Shown here piece by piece: positions 34,768 through 44,999 of a stretch of 64,000 bases of DNA; positions within the stretch are counted from its first letter, which is position 1; each line of letters begins with the position of its first letter. The notes beneath the pieces are model-generated. The model did no database searches, was not told where the DNA came from, and worked only from the letters and a program-made list of their open reading frames with translations. The position numbers and the translations under genes were made by a program. The DNA is taken from the NCBI GenBank assembly GCA_019925795.1, contig CM034298.1, positions 27,023,556 through 27,087,555 on the forward strand, given 5' to 3'. The DNA is from Dendrobium chrysotoxum. Taxonomy: Eukaryota > Streptophyta > Magnoliopsida > Asparagales > Orchidaceae.

Positions 34768-36578
34768 ATGGCTAACTGTAACAATCGTAATACTGCTGAA
34801 GGATATTCTATTACAAGACCACCGTTGTTTGATAATATTCCTTTTGATTTTTGGAAAACACGCATGTCTACTTTTCTGCAATCTATTGATTATCGCATGT
34901 GGATGTTAGTTAAAGATGGATACGAACCACCTTTTAGACTGATTAACAATGTGAAAACTGAATTGCCTTTTGCTGATTGGACGTTTGATGATCGTGATTT
35001 AGCACAGTTAAATGCAAAATGCTTGAACTGTTTCTTTTGTGCTTTAAAATCTAAAGACTATATGCATGTTTCTACTTGTACAACGAGAAAGGAAATCTGG
35101 GATAGATTATGCATAACATACGAAGGTACAACTGAAGTCAAACAGTCTAGGTTAAACATCTTGTTACATGATTACGAACTTTTTCGCATGAAACCTAGTG
35201 AGACTATTTCAGAAATATAAACAAGGTTCACTCAGATTGTTACCTCTTTGCATGTTCTAGGTAGAGAACTTACTAACTACGAAAGAGTGAACAAAATTCT
35301 AAGATGTTTGCCTGCTTCTTATGATGCTAAGATTACTGCTATTACTGAATCTAAAGATTTAAATACTTACTCTATTGACAGCTTACTTGGATCACTCATT
35401 GCTTACGAGCAAGGGGTGAACCAAAGGCAACTTGATGCAGGTGAACGCAAGAAAGAGAAGACAGTGGCACTAAAGGCCAAGGATTCAGATGCTAGCACTT
35501 CCGGGTCTGATAGCGATGATGTTGCCTTAATCACAAGGCAATTCAAAAGCTTTCTAAGGAAGAAACATAAGAACTATCAGAAGTGGAACAAGGGTAAGTC
35601 CAATAAAAATTTTAAGAGTTCATCTGAATCTCTTTGTTTTGAATGCAGGAAGCCTGGACACATAAAGGCTGAATGTCCTACACTTAAAGCTCACCCAAGT
35701 AAGGAGAAGGGTGAGGAGAAACCAAAGTTCAGAAAGGACAATAAGCGGATTCAGAAGGCGTTCTGGGCAGACTCTGCATCCGACTCTTCTGAGACTGAAG
35801 CTGAAGAGGAGGAAACAAACTTGTGTCTTATGGCTGATGATCACCCTGGTCAGTCGAATCAGGACGAGGTATGTGAGCTTACCTACGATCAATTATTTGA
35901 AGTTTCTGAAAGAATTCATACATCGTATAGGAAGCTTAAGAAAACTCATGCTAGTTTGAAATTAGATTACTTAACTTTACAAAAAGAGCATGATTCTGTA
36001 GTTAAAGATCATTCCACACTTGATTCAAATCACATGTCTTTGCTTGATGAATTCGATGAGTTGAATAAAAAATATTCTGATTTAGTTTCTGAGCATGATT
36101 CATTGTAAACTACGTATGTGGACTTAGAAAGAGCTTTTAAAGAATTAGATACAATGGCATGTGAAGTAGAAAGTAGCAAGGGAACCTTGAAATTTGAAAT
36201 TGCAAGTTTAAAGAAAGAAAATGAGTTTTTGAAAGTAAAGATCAGTGCTTTTGAAAAGAACAAAACACCGCCTACTTTTGAACAGTTTTATGCACCGCCA
36301 CCTTTTGAAAAATCTGTTGTAAGTTCTTCAAAGCATGTTTCATATACATATAAGAAGAGGCATTATCATCCACGTAGATTAGTTAACCCTTTTCCTAGTG
36401 TTAGATGTTTTTCATGTGGCATGTTAGGATATATTTCTCACACCTGCACTGTTCACCGTAGTACACATTGGGTGTGGAAACCCAAACTGCCTGTTTCACA
36501 GCACAGCACGTATGTATTGCATTCTTCTTTTATAAGAAGGAACCCAACCCTGTTTGGGTTCCTAAGACTGACGTTTGA
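34768..36578 (+). pseudogene. gag: Element D gag, nearly intact but interrupted
   Basis: Gag of about 603 residues. UBN2-like capsid domain at residues 1-230 (ITRPPLFD..PFDFWKTRM start, later RLCITYEGTTEVKQ and LLGSLIAYEQG), CCHC knuckle at about residues 290-303 (C-F-E-C..GH..C), acidic patch, coiled-coil-like region about 370-500, second knuckle from about residue 547 with its histidine replaced by tyrosine. Breaks: TAA at 35218-35220, TAA at 36106-36108, and a one-base deletion near 36530 just before the normal TGA 36576-36578. All three long stretches share one frame. Start chosen at the ATG after the primer site, conserved in B and I. Confidence 0.92.
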
Positions 36579-36589
36579 TACTTTTGTAG

Positions 36590-39500
36590 GTGTGCTCTCA
36601 CACAAGATCTCATGAGAGCATGTGGTATCTGGACAGCAGATGTTCTAGACATATGACTGGGGATGTAAGTCAGTTCATTTCGCTGGAGGCCAGAGCTGGA
36701 GGCAAGGTTACACTTGGAGATAACACCACCATGAAGGTGGTAGGCACAGGTATAATTGGTGATTCAAAGAACTTTATGATTGATAATGTTTTACTTGTAG
36801 ATGGATTGAAACACAACCTGCTGAGCATCAGTCAACTCTGTGACAAGGGATACAGCATCAAATTCCTGCCCACTGGCTACATTTTAAGCTTAAATGATGA
36901 AGTTGTTTTGCAGTGGCAAAGGATCAACAACGTCTACAAGCTGGATGTAAGTAGCATTAAATCTGATATTCAATTTGCTTAAAAACAGCTACTGATGAGT
37001 CTTGGTTATGGCATAGGAGATTGTGTCATGCCAGTATGAAAACCCTTAGGAGAGTCACCCAAAAGGACTTAGTTAGAGGTGTGCCCAAGCTTAAGTTCAC
37101 TAAGGATCACCTGTGTGAGGCCTGTCAGTTGGGGAAGCAAGTCCAGTCCTCTTTTCACTCTGTTAAGGACATTAGCACCTCTAGACCTTTAGAAGTTCTT
37201 CACATGGACCTCTTTGGACCCATTAGCACTGCCAGCTTAGGGTGGAGAGTCTATGGTTTTGTGATTGTAGATGATTATTCGAGGTTCACTTGGGTTAAGT
37301 TTTTGTCACATAAATCTGAGTCATTTGATGAGTTTAGATCCTTCTCTACTTGGATTTAGAAGAAGATAGGATGTGAGATTATTACCATCCATAGTGATCA
37401 CAAAGGGGAATTTGAAAATGAAAGGTTTGGAAGCTTTTGTGAGGATCATGGGATTAGTCACAATTTTTCAGCTCCTAGGACCCCTCAGCAGAACGGGGTA
37501 GCTGAAAGGAAGAACAGGACCTTAGTGGAAGCCGCTAGAGCCATGCTTGCCGAGTATTCACTTCCAAAATACTTTTGGGCTGAAGCGGTGAACACTGCCT
37601 GTTATGTGCTGAATAGGGTGAATGTGAGAGTCAAACTGAACAAGACACCTTATGAGATCATTAAGGGTAGAACTCCAAATCTGTCCCACCTCCATGTCTT
37701 TGGCTGTAAAGTTTTCATTCTGAACAACGGGAAGTCACCCTTAGGAAAATTTGACCCCAAATCTGATGAAGGAGTGTTCTTAGGATATTCAAGTGTGGGA
37801 AAATCCTTTAGGGTGTTCAATAGGAGGACTTTGGTGGTGGAAGAAACAACCCACGTAGTGTTTGATGAATCTGATCCTAAGGAGTCTAGATCTAAAGTTG
37901 AAGATGAAGAGATTATTGAGGTTACCCAAGGAGTTTGAAATACAAATTTGGAGGAAAGGGTAGAACCTCAAACAGATTTGCCTAGAGATTGGAGATATTC
38001 TTCGAGTCATCCTAAAGAACTGATCTTAGGAGACCCTTCTGAAGGTGTTAGGACTAGGCATGGACTTAGAAAGGAAGTAAACCATTCTGCCTTTATCTCA
38101 ATGACTGAACCCACCAACATCAATCAAGCCCTGTCGGATGAATTTTGGATTTTAGCTATGCAGGAAGAATTTAATCAATTTGTAAGGAATGATGTTTGGG
38201 AGTTAGTAGAAAGACCTAAAAATCAAAGTATTATGGGAACCAAGTGGGTCTTTAAGAATAAGATGAATGATTCTGGTGTGGTGGTGAGAAATAAGGCAAG
38301 ATTGGTGGCTAAGGGGTATAATCAGATAGAAGGGATTGATTTTGAGGAGAATTTTTCCCCTGTAGCTAGATTAGAAGCCATTAGAGTGCTACTAGCCTTT
38401 GCCTGTTATAAGGGATTTAAGCTGTTTCAAATGGATGTTAAGAGTGCCTTTTTAAATGGGGTACTTAAAGAAGATGTTTTTGTAGAACAACCCTCAGGTT
38501 TTGAGAGTTCCCAATATTCGAGTCATGTCTATAAATTAAAAAAGGCCTTATATGGATTGAAACAGGCACCCAGAGCTTGGTATGAGAGGCTTAGCACATT
38601 CCTGTTAGAAAGAGAGTTTGTTAAGGGGAGCGTATACACCACCCTTTTTCTAAGGAGATTAGGGGATGACTTACTCATTGTCCAGATCTATGTTGATGAT
38701 ATAATTTTTGGATCTTCTGATAAATATTTATGTGAAGAGTTTTCTAAAACGATGAGTAAGGAGTTTGAGATGAGTATGATGGGAGAATTGTCCTACTTTT
38801 TGGGGTTTAGCATAAGGCAAACGGATGATGAAACCTTTCTCAATCAATCAAAATACACTAAGGACATTTTGAAGAAATATGAAATGGACAAAGCCAAGCC
38901 AATCAATACTCCCATGCCCTCCTCAGTTCAGTTAGATAAGGATTCAAATGGAAAATCTGTTGATCAGAAGAAGTATAGAGGGATAATAGGTTCACTGCTT
39001 TACCTGACTGCTAGCCGACCTGATATCATGTTTAGTGTCTGTCTTTGTGCTAGGTTTCAGGCTGATCCTAAAGAGTCCCACCTGACTGCTGTTAAGAGAA
39101 TTCTTAGATATCTTTTAGGAACTCCAAACCTAGGAATTTGGTACCCTAGGCACAACACCTCTTTTGAGATCATTGGATATTCTGATTCTGATTTTGCGGG
39201 GTGTAGGGTGGATAGGAAGAGTACTTCTGGGACTTGTCAAATCATAGGACAGTCGTTAGTCTCCTGGTCCAGTAGAAAACAGAACTCAGTTGTACTTTCC
39301 ACTGCTGAAGCTGAGTACATTGCCTTAGGGAGTTGTGTGGCCCAAGTTCTTTGGTTGAAGCAACAAGTCTTAGATTTAGGACTACCTGTTGGCACAATTT
39401 CTGTTCTGTGTGATAATACTAGTGTCATCTGTATCTCTAAGAATCCAATCCAACATTCTAGGACCAAACACATTGATATTAGGCATCACTTCATTGGGGA

Positions 39501-39641
39501 CCATGTTACAAAAGGGGACATTGAGCTACATCACGTAGCAATTGAAAATTAGCTGGCTGACATATTCACTAAACCACTGGCCTTTGACTCATACAGCATT
39601 TTAAGAACCAGATTAGGAGTGATTGATATAAATGCTTGATT
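36590..39641 (+). pseudogene. pol: Element D pol polyprotein, largely open
   Basis: Copia Pol opening after TAG 36587-36589, one frame away from gag and with no ATG before codon ATG-TGG. The protease triad reads DSR instead of DSG. GAG-pre-integrase is at 36700-37150, the integrase core at 37195-37560 (MDLFGPI, VDDYSR, IHSDH, NGVAERKNR), RT at 38230-38900 with intact YVDD (38689-38700), and RNase H at 39150-39560. Breaks: one-base deletion near 36970, TAG 37357-37359, TGA 37936-37938 and TAG 39550-39552. The last is shared with B and C and precedes the LADIFTKPLAF motif. Final TGA 39639-39641. Confidence 0.93.
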
Positions 39642-41021
39642 CTGATGACTGCTGATTTATGATTGTTCTGATTGGTATTCTGATTTCTGTTAGTTAGTTT
39701 TCGTATTCTGATTTCTTATTTCTGTTAGTTAGTTTTGGTATTCTGATTTCTGATTTCTATTAGTAAGTTTTGGTTGGATTATTTGCTTTCAGTTGATTTT
39801 ATGTCTTCTGCTGATTTCTGTATTAGCCTTACTATTAGTTTGATTTGAGTATTTACTTTGCTGTGATTTTCTACCTGTTTTTATTTACTGGTTCATATCT
39901 TGCACTTATTGTTTTATGCTTTTCAAGATCTGATCACCGCTCACTACTTCTGATGATCTAAATTTTTGACTGGGAGTTTTTACCTTGTTTTGGTTTGGAA
40001 GCTGGTAAGTAGTGATTGACTTCATTGAATCTGTTAAAGGGAAGAAACATTGATAATTGTTTCTCTTCCTCTAACTCCTTTACTGGTGTGTAGTTTCTTT
40101 TGAATAAAAATCCTCTTCAAAATTAAAATATTTGTTTTTGAAATAGAGATTATTTTATCTTCCTATAGTAATCTGTCTCATATCAATAGTGTTTTTCAAA
40201 GTCTTGAGTCATTAGTTTGATTTTCTAAACCAAGTGATTGCATTTATCATATGTTGTATGGCTTTTGTTTTGTGAATCGTTCTTCCTTACTGCGGAGAGT
40301 CATCTCCTATGTCTGGAAGATAATCTCACAGCTAAGACTCTTTAATGATTATGAAAAGGAGAAAGCTTATAAAAGATACGCAATGCGCCAGATAATTTGA
40401 AAAAGAGGCATAAAATGAGCCCAAAACTGAAAAGATGCGAAATTGCCAAATTGGATACACAAAGTGTATCAAAAATCAAAAGATGAGCAAAGCGCCAACC
40501 AATTTGAAAAAGAGGCACAAAATGAGCCCAAACCAAGCCTTCTTCCTTTTCAGATTATTAAATGTCTTAGAAAAATCTGTGCGCCACTTAATATTTTCAA
40601 AAGCTTGAGTCTTGAAAATCCTGATTTCTGATTTTTTACTTTGTAACACTATTAGATCATATATTTTTCTGGAATGAGGCTTGAAAGGATTTCTTTTCAA
40701 ATCTAATGTCTTTTATTCTGAATCGAATTTTTTTTTTGAAAGAGGTTTGCATCGATAAGGTTCCCGGGGTCGGAGCTACGAACGTTGATTATTTCCAACC
40801 TTTTCTGGATTTCAGTGCTGTCAATCGTCCTGTCATTGGTTTTCGAATCTAAAGTCAAGGAAAAAATTCTGATTTTCTCGAGCAGCTTAATCAAAAAAAA
40901 AATTGCTTCTATGTATTTTGCGGTCAGTTTTATTCGTCTTTTTGTTATTTTGATTTCATGGTTGTGTTTTTGGGATCCTGATCGATCATCTTCATCCTTC
41001 ATCCTTTTCTGCTTTTCTTCA
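39642..41021 (+). other. Element D pol-env spacer, proximal half
   Basis: Noncoding. Three imperfect repeats of about 35 bp built on TTCTGATTTCTGTTAGTTAG at 39674-39773 follow pol. Then the conserved direct repeat (near 40385 and 40494) flanks the inverted repeat GATACACAAAGTGTATC (near 40455), and a pyrimidine run ends CTTTTCAG at 40553. Confidence 0.65.
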
Positions 41022-41547
41022 CATCATCCTGGACGATACACCGATCGTCCTGGACGATCCTCTTCGTCCTGGACGATCCAAAAATTGTCCTGGACGATTC
41101 ATTCAAAATCATACCCACTGCTCCTACTGCTGAAACTATCCCAATTATTGGTGATCGTCCTGGACGATCCATACATCGTCCTGGACGATATGATCCATAT
41201 CTTCCTGATCTGATCAAACGGCTGATATTGCACCAATTATTTGACATCATCCCGGACGATCTTCTTATCATCCTGGACGATCCACCTGTCAAGCCACTGG
41301 ACGATTCAACTTCGGCCCGTCCGACCTATTTATTGTAAATCATCCTGGACGATCCACCTAATCGTCCGAGACGATACCTTTTCGTCAACGGTCGTCCAGC
41401 TGACTCCTCGGGACGATCGCCTGTGTCTAATCGTCCCAGACGATATCTGATCATCCTGGAAGATCGGACAGCCTTTTTGACCAATCGTCCAGGACGTCAT
41501 AAATGTCCAGATCGTCCCGGACGATGTCGCGATCAAACGGGACGATC
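41022..41547 (+). promoter_or_regulatory. Second paired palindrome array upstream of element D env-like ORF
   Basis: About 15 palindromes in 525 bp. Centres at 41030/41051, 41070/41091, 41161/41182, 41253/41274 and 41518/41539 are 21 bp apart; two further pairs are at 22 and 20 bp. Sequence and spacing match U3 of the LTR, but the DNA between palindromes does not obviously align, so this is either an old duplication or independent growth of the same motif. Confidence 0.82.
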
Positions 41548-41559
41548 AGTCCATGTTCT

Positions 41560-41567
41560 TTATAAAC
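41560..41567 (+). promoter_or_regulatory. Candidate TATA box for element D env-like ORF
   Basis: TTATAAAC, 13 bp after the last palindrome and about 73 bp before the env-like ATG. The same position in B and C holds TATTTAAA. Confidence 0.55.
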
Positions 41568-41639
41568 AGCAGTTTTCTTGAGATTTTTTCACACCAATTT
41601 TCTCCACTCCACTTCTCCTCCTTACCCTCACAATTCCTC

Positions 41640-42779
41640 ATGGCTGGTGGCAAGCGTTCCCGTCAGAAGGGTGCCAGTTCCTCCCGGGGGCCGGTTGATC
41701 CTCGCTTCCCTAATGCAGCCGATCAAGCTGCCTTTGAGCGATACTGCGAGGTGGGGATCACGCCTTCGAAAATAGTAAATCCTCGCACTCTCACTTATCC
41801 AATCCTTGATCTCTTCGCACACACTTCTCTTACCTTCATCCTCACCCTCGCTTTTCCCTTTAGTTCTGAGCTTCTTCGCATTTTCTTTGCGAACCTGCGG
41901 ATTTCCGCTGACTACTCCACTCTCCGTTCCTATGTCAATCAACGCCCTGTCGAGCTTACCTATCAAGACTTTCACGACATTCTCCAACTGTCCATCACTG
42001 GCGACAAACTCCACACCCTTATCACAGACCCAGATTATAATTAGAGTGTCGCCAATCATTTCCTTCGCAATACCAATGCCCCTTATCATGACAATGCCTG
42101 CTCCACCCTTCTTAAGGACGCCCGAACCATTCAACATGTTCTTCGTTCCTCCGTTGTTCCAAAGGCGGGGGATCGCATTCACATCACCCCCCTCTTGTCC
42201 TTGACCACCTACTACATCATGGCCCATCGGGAATTTAATGTTGCCGATCTCATTATCCGGTACCTCAAGCACCTTACCACCATCCGGGATCTAGGCCATC
42301 GCCGTCGCCCAAATCTAGCCTTAGGACACCTCATTGCCTATGCTATTGAAACCAAGTATGACTTGCAATATCCCGCAGCCCCAGATGTTCCTACCTACTT
42401 CCTCGCCAACAATGCCTTCCATGTCCTCCACAGCACCCGACTACATCTGGAGCCCGCCCCGGATGGTGAGGAAGAGGAGGAAGCGGCCATTCCCGCTCCT
42501 GCTGCACCCGAGGCACCTGCTCCCCTTCGCATTGCCTCTCCCCTTGACCACCTGGTGCAGCGCTTTGACCAGTGGGAGGCCCATTTTGACTCCTACGTGG
42601 TTGCCCAGGAGCAGCGACACAACGAGGACCTCCAACGCTTCGCGGACTATACTGCGCAGCAGCAACAGCAGTATGACCAGGACATGGCCTGGTTCGGAGC
42701 TCAATTTCAGGTCATTCACCACTACTTCAACCCTCCACCACCACCTCCTCCTTCCGATCAGGATCCACCTCTGTTTTAG
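41640..42779 (+). pseudogene. Element D env-like ORF (putative plant transposon protein), one internal stop
   Basis: ATG 41640, TAG 42777-42779, 379 codons with a single nonsense codon at 42042-42044 (TGG in B). Residues 1-20 are basic and serine-rich (MAGGKRSRQKG). Residues 40-230 form the conserved domain with LDLFAHTSLTFILTLAF, RSVVPKAGDRIHITPLL-like and HRRRPNLALGHLIAYA segments. Residues 260-300 are an acidic then alanine/proline linker, 310-350 a glutamine-rich heptad-like stretch, and the end is a run of prolines and DPPLF. It resembles the plant 'putative transposon protein' family. The function is unknown; a basic head plus a possible coiled coil suits a nucleic-acid-binding or structural protein at least as well as an envelope. 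Confidence 0.86.
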
Positions 42780-43039
42780 TTTCCTACTTTTGTAGTTAGT
42801 CACTTCTATATTTTATTTCCGTGTTCTGCTTTTTTTTCTTTCTTTCCTCCTCCTTTTTGTGATGTCAAAAGGGGGAGTCAGTTGTAGCGTGTTTGTTTCT
42901 GTTTTATGAGTCATGGTTCCTGTATTGTGTTAGTTGTTAAATGAAAATTTGGAAAAATATTTGTTGAGTTTGATCTCCTAGTTTACTTTTATTTTCAGAC
43001 TACTTTACAAATGTTTGCCATCATCAAAAAGGGGGAGAT
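42780..43039 (+). other. Element D 3' noncoding region with two polypurine tracts
   Basis: AAAAGGGGGAG at 42867-42877 after GATGTC, and AAAAAGGGGGAGAT at 43026-43039 after CATCATC and next to the 3' LTR. Confidence 0.8.
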
Positions 43040-44744
43040 TGTTGCAAATCTGGTTTTGATGATGACAAACATGTTTCCAGTGTGTTTTGCTTGGCTAATC
43101 TGTTTCAGGCACAAAAGACCGCGAGCCACTCAAGCTAACTCAAGATCGGGTCCAAGTGTGTCAAATGTATGATTTTTCCTTTTATTGAGTCAATTGTAAT
43201 GTAACTGATTCCCTAGCTAAGTAACCTTGCACACACACACTCAGGGAGAGAGAGATTGAGTGAATTAGAATTTCTGTTAAAATTTTGTTCATATCGTCCT
43301 GGACGATTTTAACATCATCCTGGACGATCCAGTCAAAACAGAAACCCTAATTAGGGCGACTAAGTTAAGAGGGTCTGATTGAGCAGATCGTCCTCGACGA
43401 TCTCCGGATCGTACGGGACGATATGCCCAAATCAAAAATTTTGAGCCGCCAGATCAAGTTAGGCAAGTTTTATTTTAAGTATTTTGTATGATCATCCCGG
43501 ACGATACGTGTATCGTCCTGGACGATTAACTACAATCATGCCTAAATTAGTCTGGTAATTAAGGAAAGTAATTAATGTTTAATTGATACGATCACATCAT
43601 CCTGGACGATCGCAGGATCGTCCCGGACGATCGTGATCGTCTAGTGCATTTCAGCTGTACGACCTGAACTGTGTACAGGACGATTTAGGGCATTTTTGAA
43701 CTAATCGTACAGGACGATGTCCCTATCGTCCTGGACGATCAAGTCATTTTTTGGTCGTCAAGCACAGATTTCTCTGGACGACCCGAACTGTCTTCTGGAC
43801 GATTTTCCCCGATTTGCACTAATCGTCCCGGACGATCGCAAGATCGTACGGGACGATATGAATAACTTTTTCTACTGATCGTCTAGAAGAGCCTAATCGT
43901 CCAGGCTGAAACAGCTGAATTTGAACTGATCGTACAGGACGATCTACCGATTGTCCTGGACGATCTTGGCCGACCAGTTAAGATTTAGGGCAAATTTTAA
44001 GCCCTCCTTTAAAAGAACTTTTTCCAATTTTTGGAAAAATCTTTTGCTGCCTTCCTTCCCTGAGAAACCCTAGAGAGGGAGAGAGTTGGGAGAGAGAGAG
44101 AAGATCTTGTGAGGGGGAGTTAGTGAGGAATTCACTAAGGTTGCTCCTAGCATGGATCAGAGTCGTCTTCTCCGCTCGTCGTCTTTCGTCTAGTCGGTGT
44201 TCGTCGTGGGAGGATCATTCGCAAGAAGATCTGGGGTTCTCTGCCCGCTTCAGGTGGAAGCAAAAGGAGTTTGAAGGTTCTCTGCCTGCTTCAGGAGGAA
44301 GCGAAAGGAGTTCGAAGGTTCTCTGCCTGCTTCAGGAGGAAGCGAAAGGAGGTCGGGTTCTCTGCCTCATCGTGTGGTGAAAAGGAGGTTTTTGTACAGG
44401 CTTCTCCGCCTTGCTGTGGGAGCAAAAGGAGAGACACTTTTGTTTAGTGCAATACCCAAAGGAGAGGCTCCGGGGAGTGGACGTAGGTCAAGTTGACCGA
44501 ACCACTATAAAATCTGGTTTGCTTTTCTGATTCAGTTTTGCACTTTACTTTTCTGATATTAACTGCTTGGGTGAATATCTGTGGTTGATCTTTTTATCGT
44601 TGTTTTAATTCGTTTCCGCTGCACGTTATAAAAAGATTTTCATTGTTATCGTGAAATTTTTAAATAACCAATTCACCCCCCCCCCCCCTCTTGGTTAGCC
44701 TCGGGACTAGTTCACTAGGGCTTAACATCCCTATCGAACTTTCA
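43040..44744 (+). repeat. Element D 3' LTR
   Basis: TGTTGCAAATC to GAACTTTCA. Array about 43292-43965, minisatellite about 44230-44365, GGTCAAGTTGACC 44486-44498, and a C run of 13 where the 5' LTR has 7. Differences from the 5' LTR are mainly C/T or G/A. Length 1705 bp. Confidence 0.94.
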
Positions 44745-44801
44745 AGGTTACCTAGCTTGGGATCCACCAGATACATAACTTGACTCAAGAAAGGTAAAAA
44801 G
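44745..44801. repeat. 57-bp direct repeat flanking element D, right copy
   Basis: Exact copy of 32958-33014, directly after the D 3' LTR and continuous with the rest of the A LTR. Confidence 0.93.
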
Positions 44802-44999
44802 TATATTGAAATTAAAATTACAGATAGACTCAATTATAGTATACCCGATCTTGAGCTGATTGGCATTGCAAGTGAACTTATGGACCTAAAAGGATAGTGA
44901 GCAGGGCAAACAAAATAGATATACAATCATAATAGTGATAAGAAGATAATAATATTTATTATCATCAAAATTACAATTCTAGGACCTAGATTTGCAACG
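44802..44999 (-). repeat. Element A 5' LTR, distal part
   Basis: Resumes the A LTR to its outer end, matching 90-287 (for instance 'gatcttgagctgattggcat'). The terminal base reads G where the other LTR has A, so the TG end is mutated to CG. Sequence of E pol begins right after. Confidence 0.85.

Larger units (their letters stand above)
33015..44744 (+). mobile_element. Element D: complete, youngest Sirevirus-type copia element
   Basis: About 11.7 kb with LTRs 33015-34712 and 43040-44744 that look about 98% identical, a perfect Met-tRNA primer site, gag, pol, env-like ORF and two intact polypurine tracts. Its palindromes keep most CG dinucleotides. It is inserted in the A 5' LTR and flanked by a 57-bp repeat instead of the usual 5 bp. 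Despite its youth it carries stops or shifts in gag, pol and the env-like ORF. Confidence 0.94.
1..44999 (-). mobile_element. Element A: Sirevirus-type copia element, interrupted by B, C and D
   Basis: Old Ty1/copia element on the minus strand. In its own orientation it runs from the 5' LTR (44999 down to 19921, split by C and D) through gag (19863-19454 and 7831-6469, split by B), pol (6463-3432), a spacer, an env-like ORF (1726-668), polypurine tracts, and a 3' LTR starting at 287 and leaving the window at 1. Summing the three 5' LTR pieces gives about 1.7 kb, the same as the other copies. The right end abuts RT sequence of element E, so A inserted into E pol. Its left end and target duplication lie outside the window. 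All ORFs are decayed. Confidence 0.88.

Noticed and set aside
35593..36590. Intron from AGG-GTAAGT in gag to TTTTGTAG-GT before pol
   Set aside because: Both sites look good and are present in B, C and D, but joining them puts pol out of frame. GTAAGT also encodes part of a conserved gag segment.
40981..41292. Membrane-like or repetitive ORFs over the env-upstream array
   Set aside because: Palindromic ATCGTCCTGGACGAT repeats give open frames on both strands, with SSWTIHLSS-like repeats. No conservation of the product.
41628..42272. A 214-codon minus-strand ORF
   Set aside because: It is a shadow of the env-like ORF on the plus strand, whose protein similarity to B, C and A is clear.
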